The notes under the pieces: model-generated
Seen by the model: only the letters and a program-made list of their open reading frames with translations
Told to the model about the DNA's origin: nothing
Databases searched by the model: none
Shown: in pieces, positions 18,723 through 27,455 of the stretch
Position numbering within the stretch: position 1 is the first letter of the stretch
Layout: every line of letters begins with the position of its first letter
Position numbers and translations under genes: made by a program
DNA from: Sedimentitalea xiamensis
GTDB taxonomy: Bacteria; Pseudomonadota; Alphaproteobacteria; Rhodobacterales; Rhodobacteraceae
Direction of reading: 5' to 3'
DNA: 64,000 nucleotides
Assembly (NCBI RefSeq): GCF_030164465.1
Contig: NZ_JASNJE010000009.1
Span: forward strand, 62,001 to 126,000

Positions 18723-18789
18723 GGTTACGTAGCGACGGTAACGTCTCTGATTGGAACTGAGCGGTCATATATGGCCGAGTCTGTTGGAG
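18723..18789 (+). ncRNA. Structured 5' leader of the ornithine decarboxylase gene (speF-type candidate)
   Basis: Between the putative promoter and the ATG lie a short hairpin (GTTAC 18724-18728 with GTAAC 18738-18742), a CTC...GAG pair, and a near-perfect palindrome CGGTCATATATGGCCG (18762-18777, one G-U pair) directly before the Shine-Dalgarno GGAG (18786-18789). A cis-regulatory speF RNA is known upstream of ornithine decarboxylase genes in some alphaproteobacteria. I cannot confirm a covariance-model match by eye, so this is a candidate attenuator or riboswitch. Confidence 0.4.
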
Positions 18790-18795
18790 ATGACC

Positions 18796-19980
18796 ATGAA
18801 CGCTATCGTAACCGATTTGTCGGTGGCTGGACGTATTGCGCCCGCCGTTACGCCTGTCAACCGTGTTGAAACCTTCCTGCAATCGGCCCGCTTCGATCGT
18901 CCGACGCTGGTTCTGGATATCGAAGCCGTCGCGCGCCAGTATCGCGCCCTGAAGGCCGGCCTGGGCCGTGCGCATATTCATTACGCCGTGAAGGCGAACC
19001 CGCAGCGTGAGATCATCGAGGAACTGGTGAACCTCGGCTCGGGCTTCGATGCCGCCAGCCGTGCCGAAATCGAACTCTGCCTGTCGCTCGGGGCGTCGCC
19101 CGATCACATTTCCTTCGGCAACACGGTGAAACGTGCGTCCGACATCGTCTTTGCGCATCATGCGGGAATTTCGCTGTTCGCGGCAGACGCCGAGGAAGAA
19201 CTGGAAAAGATCGCCGAGCATGCCCCTGGCGCGCGCGTCTATATCCGCCTGATCGTGGATGCGTCGGAAGCCGACTGGCCGCTGTCGCGCAAGTTCGGAT
19301 GCGCGCGTGACAAGGCCATCGCGCTGCTGGACATGGCGGTGTCGCTCGGCCTGTCTCCGGTCGGGTTCTCCTTCCATGTCGGCAGCCAGACCCGCCGCGC
19401 CGAGATGTGGACCGCCACGCTCGACCAGGTCGCGCAGATCTGGCACGACGCCCGCGCGCATGGGCACGACCTGACGCTGCTGAACATCGGCGGCGGTTTC
19501 CCGGCGTTTTATGGCGAAGCGATCGAGGCCCCGACGCCCTATGCGGCGAAGGTGATCGAGCTGATCGCCGAGCGTTTTGGCGACGTGCCGCAGATCATGG
19601 CGGAACCGGGCCGGGGCCTGGTGGCCGAGGCCGGGATGATCGCCGCCGAGGTGCTGCTGGTCAGCAAGAAATCGGATGCCGACATGTATCGCTGGGTCTA
19701 CCTGGACATCGGCAAGTTCTCGGGTCTCGCGGAAACCATGGACGAAGCGATCCGCTACCAGTTCCTGACGGACCGGGACCACGAAGATACCGGACCCTGC
19801 ATCCTGGCGGGTCCGTCCTGCGACAGCGCCGACGTGCTTTACGAAAAGCGCCCGGTCTTGCTGCCGCTGGGCTTGCGGTCCGGCGACCGGTTCATCATCC
19901 GCAACTGCGGCGCCTACACGTCGACCTACGCGTCGATCGGTTTCAACGGCTTCCCGCCGCTGGACATCGTGGTGATCTAA
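18796..19980 (+). CDS. Ornithine/lysine decarboxylase family (fold type III, PLP)
   Basis: Decarboxylates ornithine (or lysine) to putrescine (or cadaverine), the entry step of polyamine synthesis. It has 394 aa from the ATG at 18796, selected for GGAG 6 bp upstream. The PLP lysine is in HYAVKANP (Lys66). Other motifs are FHVGSQ, LNIGGGFP, the phosphate-binding EPGRGLVAEAG and the active-site cysteine in GPSCDSADVLY. All catalytic residues seem intact. DAP decarboxylase is a distant relative, but the length and the CDSADVLY motif favour ODC. It is preceded by a leader with stable hairpins. Confidence 0.9.
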   Translation: MNAIVTDLSVAGRIAPAVTPVNRVETFLQSARFDRPTLVLDIEAVARQYRALKAGLGRAHIHYAVKANPQREIIEELVNLGSGFDAASRAEIELCLSLGASPDHISFGNTVKRASDIVFAHHAGISLFAADAEEELEKIAEHAPGARVYIRLIVDASEADWPLSRKFGCARDKAIALLDMAVSLGLSPVGFSFHVGSQTRRAEMWTATLDQVAQIWHDARAHGHDLTLLNIGGGFPAFYGEAIEAPTPYAAKVIELIAERFGDVPQIMAEPGRGLVAEAGMIAAEVLLVSKKSDADMYRWVYLDIGKFSGLAETMDEAIRYQFLTDRDHEDTGPCILAGPSCDSADVLYEKRPVLLPLGLRSGDRFIIRNCGAYTSTYASIGFNGFPPLDIVVI

Positions 19981-20065
19981 CTTCTCCAGGGAGGAGGCAG
20001 GGTCGGGCTTGCCTTGACCCGCTGCACTGGCGCACTGTTCGCGGGATCGCCGAGGAGTGCGCCAG

Positions 20066-20926
20066 ATGCCATTTGATCCACCCGCCGATGCCGACGCCCG
20101 CCGCGCCGTTCCGCCGGTCATCTGCTATCCGGACGACAACCTGCCACGGCCTGACCTTGCGCTTTACGCGGATTTTCGCGGCGCGGCGGAAAAGACGGAC
20201 GAGGTTGTCGTGCCGCCCCGCGACGCGCGGTGTTTCGAGGTGCCCGCCGGATCGTTCTTCCGGATCAGCGCGCCCGAGGGCGCCCAGGTCGGCGATCTCA
20301 ACCTCTGGAACGCAACCGACCTGTCGGAGCGCTTCTATTCCGGCAAGACCCGCGCACTGCACGGAACGCATCTCACGACGGGGGAACGGATGTGGAGCAG
20401 TTTCCCGCATCTGCGCCCGATGGCGACCATCACGGCCGATACCCTGGACTGGTATGGCATCGACGCCTTTGGCGGTTCTGTCCACGACGTGATCGGTACC
20501 CGCTGCGATCCCTATACGGGCAATCTGCTGTCGGGCAGCCAGTATCATCATTGCTGCCATTCGAATCTGACCCGCGCGCTGGCCGATCACCGCCAGCTGT
20601 CCCTGTCGGAGGCCGAACCGCATGTGCATGATGTGTTGAACGTGTTCATGTGCACCGGTTTCACCCGCGACACCGGGCAGTATTTCATGAAGGCCAGCCC
20701 GGTGCGCCCCGGCGACCATCTGGAGATCTTCGCCGAGATCGGCCTTCTTGGCGCGCTCAGCGCCTGTCCGGGCGGCGATTGCAGTTCGGAGCATTCCAGC
20801 GACTCGGCGGCCTGCTATCCGCTGCGGGTCGAAATCTTTACGCCCACGGCGGAGGCTTTGGCCGGCTGGCACAGCCCGCCGTCGAATGGCTATGACCGGA
20901 CGCACGGGCGCGGACCCGTGCGCTGA
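20066..20926 (+). CDS. DUF1989 urea carboxylase-associated family protein
   Basis: A 286-aa protein. The ATG at 20066 has GAGGAG 8 bp upstream; an in-frame GTG at 20057 is the alternative. It carries the FEVPAGSFFRISAPEGAQVGDLNLWN core, cysteines and histidines in YHHCCHSN, and HDVLNVFMCTGF, the pattern of DUF1989 proteins found near urea carboxylase/allophanate hydrolase and glycine-cleavage-like genes. A metal site formed by the His/Cys residues is plausible. It lies 85 bp after the decarboxylase and may share its transcript, suggesting nitrogen metabolism. The exact reaction is unknown. Confidence 0.8.
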   Translation: MPFDPPADADARRAVPPVICYPDDNLPRPDLALYADFRGAAEKTDEVVVPPRDARCFEVPAGSFFRISAPEGAQVGDLNLWNATDLSERFYSGKTRALHGTHLTTGERMWSSFPHLRPMATITADTLDWYGIDAFGGSVHDVIGTRCDPYTGNLLSGSQYHHCCHSNLTRALADHRQLSLSEAEPHVHDVLNVFMCTGFTRDTGQYFMKASPVRPGDHLEIFAEIGLLGALSACPGGDCSSEHSSDSAACYPLRVEIFTPTAEALAGWHSPPSNGYDRTHGRGPVR

Positions 20927-20931
20927 ACCTG

Positions 20932-21645
20932 TCAGCCCGCGGCGTCGAACGCCGCAGACAAGGCGATTTCCACCATCTCGCCGAAACTGGTTTCGCGCTG
21001 GTCCGAAGGCAGTGCCTCGCCCGTCAGAAGATGATCCGAAACCGTCAGGACGGCGAGGGCGCGACGGCCATGCCGGGCCGCCAGCGTATAGAGCTCCGCC
21101 GCTTCCATCTCGACGCCCAGGATCCCGTGGCGGGTCATCTGTTCGTTCAGATCGGGGCGTTCGTCGTAGAACACATCCGATGAATAGATGCCGCCCACGT
21201 GGGTTGTCGTCCCCTTTTCCTGCGCGGCCTTCGCGGCGGCCTGCAACAGGGACCAATCCGCACATGGGGCGAAGTTCAGCTCCTTGAAGATGCTTCGTGA
21301 CGGGTTGGTTACGGTGCTGGCCGTCATGGCTAGGATCACGTCGCGCACCGCGACGTGATCCTGCATGCCGCCACAGGACCCGATCCGGATCAGCGTCCTG
21401 ACGCCATAGTCGCGGATCAGTTCGTTCACGTAGATCGACAGCGATGGCATCCCCATGCCGCTGCCCTGGATGGTGACGCGGTGGCCCTTCCAGGTGCCGG
21501 TGAAACCCAGCATCCCACGCACCTCGTTGACGAGCGTGACATCCCTCAGGAATGCTTCCGCCGCCCATTTTGCGCGGTAGGGATCGCCTGGCAAAAGTAC
21601 CGTTTCGGCGATGTCGCCAACAGCGGCACCGATGTGAATGGTCAT
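20932..21645 (-). CDS. deoD: Purine-nucleoside phosphorylase, DeoD type
   Basis: Phosphorolysis of purine (deoxy)nucleosides to base and (deoxy)ribose-1-phosphate. It has 237 aa, the standard hexameric PNP size. It contains [23 protein letters not shown], the phosphate-binding GSGMGMPS and RIGSCGGM, the purine/ribose site [10 protein letters not shown] and the catalytic Asp in [12 protein letters not shown]. Its stop is 5 bp from the stop of the convergent DUF1989 gene. Confidence 0.96.
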   Translation of the reverse strand: MTIHIGAAVGDIAETVLLPGDPYRAKWAAEAFLRDVTLVNEVRGMLGFTGTWKGHRVTIQGSGMGMPSLSIYVNELIRDYGVRTLIRIGSCGGMQDHVAVRDVILAMTASTVTNPSRSIFKELNFAPCADWSLLQAAAKAAQEKGTTTHVGGIYSSDVFYDERPDLNEQMTRHGILGVEMEAAELYTLAARHGRRALAVLTVSDHLLTGEALPSDQRETSFGEMVEIALSAAFDAAG

Positions 21646-21663
21646 TTAAAGTCTCTGCCCCAA

Positions 21664-21987
21664 TCAGATTTCCAGATCGGAAACATCAATTCCCTTGGCC
21701 ATGGCATCGTGAATCCATTGCGGCTTCCGACCGCGGCCCGACCAGGTTTGTTCAGGATTGTCCGGATTCCGGTATTTCGGCGCGGCTTTCGGGCCTTTCG
21801 AGGCTCCTAGCTTGCCAGTGCCGCCGGACAGTTCGTTCAGCGAAAAACCGTATTCCGCCGCGGCTCTTTCCGCCGCTCTCAAGGCTTCCTGCCGTTCACG
21901 CACTTCGGCATCCTTGAGGGCTTTCGCTACATCTTCTTTCAGTTTCATCAGGTCTTTGCGTGACATGGCTTTCAGATCAATCGCCAT
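21664..21987 (-). CDS. H-NS/HvrA-like nucleoid-associated protein
   Basis: A 107-aa DNA-binding protein. The ATG at 21987 has GGGAGAAAAG just upstream; longer in-frame starts would add an improbable tail. The N-terminal coiled-coil oligomerisation segment (SRKDLMKLKEDVAKALKDAE) is followed by the C-terminal H-NS DNA-binding core KYRNPDNPEQTWSGRGRKPQ (about residues 71-90), which includes the TWSGRGRKP minor-groove-binding loop. HvrA-type proteins of Rhodobacteraceae silence or modulate photosynthesis, nitrogen and other genes. It lies 18 bp before deoD and is likely its own unit. Confidence 0.92.
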   Translation of the reverse strand: MAIDLKAMSRKDLMKLKEDVAKALKDAEVRERQEALRAAERAAAEYGFSLNELSGGTGKLGASKGPKAAPKYRNPDNPEQTWSGRGRKPQWIHDAMAKGIDVSDLEI

Positions 21988-22097
21988 TCTTTTCTCCCAT
22001 GGGTCAGAAATGACGCCAACTAGCGCCACACTTGAAACAATAAAGATCATTACGACGCGCGTCAGCGTCAAAATTGCAAAACGCGGTGATTGTGCCG

Positions 22098-24065
22098 CTA
22101 TTGAGCCGCAATCGCCTCGGGATCCACAAGCGCCACGATATCCATCATGATCGTGTTCAACTCGAAGTCCTTGGGCGTGTATATCTTGGCCACCCCCATG
22201 TTTTGCAACCTTTTGGTATCTTCATCAGGAATAATTCCGCCGACGAGGACGGGGACATGCCCAATTCCGGCTGTTTTCATGCGCTGCATCAGATCCTCGA
22301 CCAATGGAATGTGGCTGCCCGAAAGGATTGAAAGCCCCACGACATGGGCTTTTTCGGACAATGCCGCGGCAACGATTTCTTCCGGGGTCAGGCGGATGCC
22401 TTCATAGGAAATGTCCATTCCGCAATCGCGGGCGCGGAATGCGATCTGTTCGGCGCCGTTGGAATGCCCATCCAGTCCAGGCTTGCCGACAAGGAACTTC
22501 AGGCGGCGGCCGAGTTTGTCGCTGGCCGCATCCACCGCGTTCCGGATTTCTTCCAGACCTTCAGTCTTGTTGGACACGGATCCGGAAACGCCGGTCGGCC
22601 CGCGATAGGTGCCGAAGACCTGTCGCATCTGCTCTGCCCATTCGCCGGTCGTCACACCGGCCTTCGCGGCCATGATCGACGGTTCCATCACATTTCCGCC
22701 CGAGCTCGCGGTTTCGCGCAGGGCCGCCAGCGCGGCCTTGACCGCGTCGTCGTCCCGCCCGGTCCGCCACGCGTCGAGCCGGGCGATTTGGTCCTGTTCG
22801 ACCGCCGGATCGACCACCATGATGCCGCCATCTTCGCTCATCAGGGGCGAAGGTTCGGTCGCGGTGAACTTGTTGACCCCGACGACGATCGTGTCGCCGG
22901 CTTCGATCCGGTTCAGCCTCGCGGCGTTTGAATCCACCAACCGGAATTTCATGTATTCGATCGACGACACCGCGCCGCCCATGCTGTCGAGATTGGCGAG
23001 CTCCGCGCGCGCGCCTTCCTTCAGCGCCTCGACCTTGGCATCGACGACCGGGTTGCTGTCAAACAGGTCGTCATATTCCAGCAGGTCGGTTTCATAGGCG
23101 AGGATCTGCTGCATCCGCATCGACCATTGCTGGTCCCAGGGGCGCGGCAGTCCAAGCGCCTCGTTCCAGGCCGGCAATTGCACCGCGCGGGCGCGGGCCT
23201 TCTTGGACAGGGTTACGGCCAGCATCTCGATCAGGATGCGGTAGACGTTGTTTTCCGGCTGCTGTTCGGTCAGGCCCAGGGAATTGACCTGCACGCCATA
23301 GCGGAATCGCCGCATCTTGGGGTCTGCGATGCCATAGCGGTTCTCGCAGATCTCGTCCCAGAGGTCGACGAAGGCGCGCATCTTGCACATTTCGGTGACG
23401 AAACGGATGCCCGCGTTGACGAAGAAGGAGATCCGGCCGACCAGCGTCGGAAAATCCTGCTCCGGAACGCGCGGTCTCAGTTCATCCAGAACCGCGATGG
23501 CCGTGGCCAGGGCAAAGGCCAGTTCCTGCTCCGGCGTCGCACCCGCTTCCTGAAGGTGATAGGAACACACGTTCATCGGGTTCCATTTCGGCACGTTCGT
23601 ATAACAGTATTCGGCGACATCGGCGATCATCTTCAGCGAGGGTTGCGGCGGCAGCACGTAGGTGCCGCGCGACAGGTATTCCTTGATGATGTCGTTCTGC
23701 ACCGTCCCTTGCAGCTTGCTGATATCGGCGCCCTGTTCCTCGGCGACGGCGATATAGAGCGCGAGCAGCCAGGGGGCGGTGGCGTTGATCGTCATCGAGG
23801 TGTTCATCTGTTCCAACGGGATCTGGTCGAACAGCGTCCGCATGTCCCCGAGGTGCGCGACCGGGACGCCGACCTTTCCGACTTCTCCGCGCGCCAGGGT
23901 GTGGTCGCTGTCATATCCGGTCTGGGTCGGTAGGTCGAAGGCGACCGACAGGCCGGTCTGCCCCTTGGCGAGGTTGCCGCGATAAAGAGCGTTGGAGGCT
24001 TGGGCCGTGGAATGTCCGGCATAGGTCCGGATCAACCAGGGGCGATCTTTCTGTGTCTGCGTCAT
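22098..24065 (-). CDS. ecm: Ethylmalonyl-CoA mutase (B12-dependent, MeaA type)
   Basis: Rearranges (2R)-ethylmalonyl-CoA to (2S)-methylsuccinyl-CoA, the key B12 step of the EMC pathway. It has 655 aa from ATG 24065 (MTQTQKDRPWLIRTYAG). The N-terminal TIM-barrel has FDLPTQTGYDSDH and MNTSMTINATAPWLLALY. The C-terminal cobalamin domain has the DxHxxG motif in GLDGHSNG (Asp532, His534), LSILSGSH and GGIIPDED. Length and the single-chain form distinguish it from the larger methylmalonyl-CoA mutase. The neighbour ccr makes its substrate. It is divergent from the PlsB-like gene. Confidence 0.93.
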   Translation of the reverse strand: MTQTQKDRPWLIRTYAGHSTAQASNALYRGNLAKGQTGLSVAFDLPTQTGYDSDHTLARGEVGKVGVPVAHLGDMRTLFDQIPLEQMNTSMTINATAPWLLALYIAVAEEQGADISKLQGTVQNDIIKEYLSRGTYVLPPQPSLKMIADVAEYCYTNVPKWNPMNVCSYHLQEAGATPEQELAFALATAIAVLDELRPRVPEQDFPTLVGRISFFVNAGIRFVTEMCKMRAFVDLWDEICENRYGIADPKMRRFRYGVQVNSLGLTEQQPENNVYRILIEMLAVTLSKKARARAVQLPAWNEALGLPRPWDQQWSMRMQQILAYETDLLEYDDLFDSNPVVDAKVEALKEGARAELANLDSMGGAVSSIEYMKFRLVDSNAARLNRIEAGDTIVVGVNKFTATEPSPLMSEDGGIMVVDPAVEQDQIARLDAWRTGRDDDAVKAALAALRETASSGGNVMEPSIMAAKAGVTTGEWAEQMRQVFGTYRGPTGVSGSVSNKTEGLEEIRNAVDAASDKLGRRLKFLVGKPGLDGHSNGAEQIAFRARDCGMDISYEGIRLTPEEIVAAALSEKAHVVGLSILSGSHIPLVEDLMQRMKTAGIGHVPVLVGGIIPDEDTKRLQNMGVAKIYTPKDFELNTIMMDIVALVDPEAIAAQ

Positions 24066-24149
24066 ATCGAACCTCACCGTAGGATTGAGCAATTATATTT
24101 CGTTCAGTGTGTCTAAACAGAAATTTTCGGCATATGTCAATTCGCTGCG

Positions 24150-24161
24150 TTGCGGCATTGC
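24150..24161. promoter_or_regulatory. TTGC-N4-TTGC repeat upstream of ecm (putative EMC-regulon site)
   Basis: On the plus strand TTGC GGCA TTGC lies 85-96 bp before the ecm start, in the 146-bp region shared with the divergent acyltransferase gene. The same TTGC-N4-TTGC spacing is found before mcl2 and ccr. Confidence 0.5.
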
Positions 24162-24211
24162 CGGTGTTGTAAAAGATTGTGGGTATGGTCGTTTGCTGTC
24201 AGGTTGATCGC

Positions 24212-25624
24212 ATGTTCGAAACGATCCAGATGCCGCTTTGGCTGCTCGTTCTTATCCTCGGGTTCGCCGTGATCGCGGCGCTCGACAGGATCATGATGCC
24301 GTCTGTGCGCTGGTTCTTTCGCCGGCGGCTGGAAAAGGCGGTTGCCCGGTTGAACCAGAAACTCGAACGGCCGATCCAGCCGTTCAAGTTGGCCCGGAGG
24401 CATGACATGATCCAGCGGTTGATCTATGATCCGCGGGTCAACCAGGCGATTTCCGATCATGCGAGGTCCGAAGGCGTTCCGGAAAGCGTCGCCTTCGAGG
24501 AGGCGAAGCGATATGCGCGCGAGATCGTCCCGGCCTTTTCCGCGTCCGCCTATTTCGGTGTCGCCATTCGCGCCGCGCGCTTCCTGTCGAACGCCCTGTA
24601 TCGCGTGCGGCTGGGATATCACGACGAGACCGCATTGAAGGCCATCGACCCGGACGCGACGGTGGTCTTCGTGATGAACCACCGCAGCAACATGGATTAC
24701 GTGCTGGTCACACATCTCGCGGCGGATCGGTCCGCCCTGTCCTATGCGGTGGGCGAATGGGCCCAGGTCTGGCCCCTCAGCGGGCTCATCCGGGCAATGG
24801 GGGCCTATTTCATCCGGCGCAAGTCGCGCAACGAACTCTATCGAAAGGTGCTGGCGCGGTATGTCCGCCTAGCGACGGATGCGGGCGTGACCCAGGCGAT
24901 TTTCCCCGAAGGCGGCCTGAGCCAGACGGGGGCGCTGATGCCGCCGAAACTGGGGTTGCTGAAATATATCGTGGACGATTTCGACCCGGCCCTGCGCGAC
25001 GTGGTATTCGTTCCGGTCGCCTTGAACTACGACCGCGTGCTTGAGGACCGGATTCTGGTGGCGGCGGCGAAAGACAGGGGCGGCCGGTTCAACGCCCGGA
25101 TCGGGGTCGTGGCCGGAAATGCCCTGAAACAGGTCTGGCTGCGCGCAACCGGGCGCTATCACCGATTCGGCTATGCCGCGGTCAGTTTCGGGCATCCGGT
25201 ATCGCTGCGAGCGTTCATGAAGAACGAACAAGGCGATGTAACGGTGCCGCTGGCCCGGATGCTGATCCGGGAAATCGGGGCGATCGTTCCCATCCTGCCG
25301 GTGCCGCTGGTGGCCTGGCTGATCGCGAAACACGGACCCCTGTCGCGCGCGGAGATCGAAAAGGGGTTCGGCGTCGTTCTGAAGGAACATCCGACGATTC
25401 ACATGCACCTGCCGCGTCACAACAGGGACTATGCGGTGGAAGTCGGCATCAGGCATCTTGCCGAACGGGGCATCCTTCGGCTTCGGGACGGGGTCTATTC
25501 GGTCGATTCCGACCGGGTCGAACTTTTGCGATATTACGCCAACTCCATCCGGCATCTCATGGTGGAAAGGTACGAGTCCGATTCTGCGGTCGCGAACGAA
25601 ATTTCTGCAACTGCGGGGTCATAA
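24212..25624 (+). CDS. Glycerol-3-phosphate O-acyltransferase-like protein (PlsB family)
   Basis: A putative membrane-bound acyltransferase of glycerophospholipid synthesis. It has 470 aa from ATG 24212 (earlier in-frame ATG 24185 and GTG 24179 are possible). One N-terminal transmembrane helix (LWLLVLILGFAVIAAL) is followed by the acyltransferase block I HX4D in VMNHRSNMDYVL, block II-like GAYFIRRKSRNELYR and block III FPEGGLSQTGALMPPKLG. It is much shorter than enterobacterial PlsB (about 800 aa) and resembles the shorter alphaproteobacterial 1-acyl-transferase class. It sits between ecm and ccr but is not an EMC enzyme. Confidence 0.85.
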   Translation: MFETIQMPLWLLVLILGFAVIAALDRIMMPSVRWFFRRRLEKAVARLNQKLERPIQPFKLARRHDMIQRLIYDPRVNQAISDHARSEGVPESVAFEEAKRYAREIVPAFSASAYFGVAIRAARFLSNALYRVRLGYHDETALKAIDPDATVVFVMNHRSNMDYVLVTHLAADRSALSYAVGEWAQVWPLSGLIRAMGAYFIRRKSRNELYRKVLARYVRLATDAGVTQAIFPEGGLSQTGALMPPKLGLLKYIVDDFDPALRDVVFVPVALNYDRVLEDRILVAAAKDRGGRFNARIGVVAGNALKQVWLRATGRYHRFGYAAVSFGHPVSLRAFMKNEQGDVTVPLARMLIREIGAIVPILPVPLVAWLIAKHGPLSRAEIEKGFGVVLKEHPTIHMHLPRHNRDYAVEVGIRHLAERGILRLRDGVYSVDSDRVELLRYYANSIRHLMVERYESDSAVANEISATAGS

Positions 25625-25649
25625 AATTTCAAAAATCGATCATTTGTTG

Positions 25650-25661
25650 TTGCAATGTTGC
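25650..25661 (+). promoter_or_regulatory. TTGC-N4-TTGC repeat upstream of ccr (putative EMC-regulon site)
   Basis: TTGC AATG TTGC lies 74-85 bp before the ccr ATG in an AT-rich 110-bp gap after the acyltransferase stop. It is the third copy of the same spaced repeat, each in front of an EMC gene. Confidence 0.5.
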
Positions 25662-25734
25662 GCGTCGCTTCATATTCCCAGAGAGGAACTGCGATTCTGC
25701 GGTGCGGCAAACAACGAGACAACAGGAGGCCAGC

Positions 25735-27024
25735 ATGGCTTTGGATACCAATACCGACATCGCCCCGTACGAGGCACCCGAGAAAGACCTGTATGAAATG
25801 GGCGAAATCCCTCCCCTGGGGTTCGTTCCCAAGAAAATGTACGCCTGGGCCATCCGCCGGGAACGCCACGGCGAACCCAACACGGCCATGTTGCAGGAAG
25901 TGGTCGATGTGCCGACCCTGGACAGCCACGAAGTGCTGGTGCTCGTCATGGCGGCAGGCGTGAACTACAACGGCGTCTGGGCCGCGCTCGGCAAGCCCAT
26001 CAGCCCCTTTGACGGGCACAAGCAGCCCTATCACATCGCCGGCTCCGATGCGGCGGGGATCGTCTGGGCGGTTGGGGACAAGGTCAAGCGCTGGAAAGTG
26101 GGCGACGAGGTCGTGGTGCATTGCAACCAGGACGATGGCGACGACGAGGAATGCAACGGCGGCGATCCGATGTACTCGCCCAGCCAGCGGATCTGGGGCT
26201 ACGAAACCCCGGACGGGTCGTTCAGCCAGTTCACCCGCGTTCAGGCGCAGCAGCTTATGCCGCGCCCCAAGCATCTGACATGGGAAGAAGCCGCCTGTTA
26301 TACGCTGACTCTCGCGACGGCCTACCGCATGCTGTTCGGTCATGAACCGCATGACCTGAAGCCTGGGCAGAATGTGCTGGTCTGGGGCGCCTCCGGCGGT
26401 CTCGGGTCCTATGCGATCCAGCTGATCAATACCGCGGGGGCCAACGCGATCGGCGTGATCTCTGACGAAAGCAAGCGCGAGTTCGTTCTGGACCTGGGTG
26501 CCAAGGGCGTGATCAACCGGCGCGACTTCAACTGCTGGGGTCAATTGCCGACGGTCAACACGCCGGAATATAACGAGTGGCTCAAGGAAGCGCGCAAGTT
26601 CGGCAAGGCGATCTGGGACATCACCGGCAAGGGCGTGAATGTCGACATGGTGTTCGAGCATCCCGGCGAGGCGACCTTTCCGGTCTCGACCCTTGTGGTC
26701 AAGAAAGGCGGCATGGTGGTGATCTGCGCGGGAACCAGCGGGTTCAACCTGACATTCGATGTCCGCTACATGTGGATGCATCAGAAGCGCCTGCAAGGCA
26801 GCCATTTCGCGCATCTGAAGCAGGCCAGCGCCGCGAACAAGCTGATGCTGGAACGGCGCCTGGATCCCTGCATGTCCGAGGTGTTCTCCTGGGCCGATCT
26901 GCCGGAAGCGCACATGAAGATGCTGCGAAACGAACACAAGCCGGGCAACATGTCCGTTCTGGTCCAGTCCCCTGTCACAGGCTTGCGCACGCTGGAAGAA
27001 GTTCTCGATGCGCGAAGCCATTAA
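25735..27024 (+). CDS. ccr: Crotonyl-CoA carboxylase/reductase
   Basis: NADPH-dependent reductive carboxylation of crotonyl-CoA to (2S)-ethylmalonyl-CoA, the signature reaction of the EMC pathway. It has 429 aa from the ATG at 25735, which has GGAGG 7 bp upstream. It is an MDR-superfamily protein: GroES-like N-terminal part with NYNGVWAALGKP, the insertion VVVHCNQDDGDDEECNGGDPM typical of Ccr, the Rossmann motif VWGASGGLGSYAIQL (Gly-rich 218-225) and HFAHLKQA near the CO2-binding His. An AT-rich promoter region with a TTGC repeat precedes it, and a strong terminator follows. Confidence 0.97.
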   Translation: MALDTNTDIAPYEAPEKDLYEMGEIPPLGFVPKKMYAWAIRRERHGEPNTAMLQEVVDVPTLDSHEVLVLVMAAGVNYNGVWAALGKPISPFDGHKQPYHIAGSDAAGIVWAVGDKVKRWKVGDEVVVHCNQDDGDDEECNGGDPMYSPSQRIWGYETPDGSFSQFTRVQAQQLMPRPKHLTWEEAACYTLTLATAYRMLFGHEPHDLKPGQNVLVWGASGGLGSYAIQLINTAGANAIGVISDESKREFVLDLGAKGVINRRDFNCWGQLPTVNTPEYNEWLKEARKFGKAIWDITGKGVNVDMVFEHPGEATFPVSTLVVKKGGMVVICAGTSGFNLTFDVRYMWMHQKRLQGSHFAHLKQASAANKLMLERRLDPCMSEVFSWADLPEAHMKMLRNEHKPGNMSVLVQSPVTGLRTLEEVLDARSH

Positions 27025-27052
27025 CTGAATCGCCATCGCATCGGCAAACCGG

Positions 27053-27093
27053 ACACCCGCGAATCGCTTGTTCGATACGCGGGTGTTTTATTT
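27053..27093 (+). terminator. Rho-independent terminator after ccr
   Basis: A 9-bp stem ACACCCGCG (27053-27061) pairs with CGCGGGTGT (27078-27086). It has a small inner ATCG/CGAT pairing and a T-rich tail TTTATTT. It lies 29 bp past the ccr stop. Confidence 0.85.
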
Positions 27094-27191
27094 CCAGGAC
27101 TCGGCCCGTGGAAGATCAGGGACTTGGAAACCGCGTCCTCCCTGTTTCTGGGGAGTTGAAACCAGCGAATTTCCTAACAAAACAGCTCGTG

Positions 27192-27226
27192 CTACAGTTG
27201 TGTTAATCTTTCATTAACCACTGTGG
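27192..27226. promoter_or_regulatory. Imperfect inverted repeat upstream of the luxR-associated ORF
   Basis: ACAGT (27194-27198) and TTAAT (27203-27207) are mirrored by ATTAA (27213-27217) and ACTGT (27220-27224). The symmetric element is centred at about 27210, ending 10 bp before the ATG at 27237. It is not a canonical lux box. It may be an operator or an RNA hairpin near the ribosome site. Confidence 0.45.
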
Positions 27227-27236
27227 GGCGATTCTT

Positions 27237-27455
27237 ATGACGCATAATGACTGGATACTGGACGTTCTCGCGGATCTCAAATCGTTTGCCTCGGCAAATG
27301 GCCTTGGGGCTTTGGCGGAACAGCTTGATGACACCAAGCTGATCGCCGCCGCGGAAATCGCGTCCCAGAACGAAGAGGCCTGCGCGATACTGAATGGCGA
27401 CCACGGTCAACCTGGATCAGATATTGGAGAACTTGGACGCCACCAGCGCGCTTGA
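27237..27455 (+). CDS. 72-aa small protein overlapping luxR
   Basis: Starts at ATG 27237 and encodes MTHNDWILDVLADLKSFASA, then NGLGALAEQLDDTKLIAAAEIASQ and a tail. It is an acidic, mostly helical small protein. The last 62 bp overlap the start of luxR in another frame, which implies translational coupling or a modulatory partner. The first about 50 residues have a coherent amphipathic look, whereas the tail lies within the luxR start region. I recall similar short ORFs before luxR in Roseobacter genomes, but no function is known to me. Confidence 0.6.
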   Translation: MTHNDWILDVLADLKSFASANGLGALAEQLDDTKLIAAAEIASQNEEACAILNGDHGQPGSDIGELGRHQRA

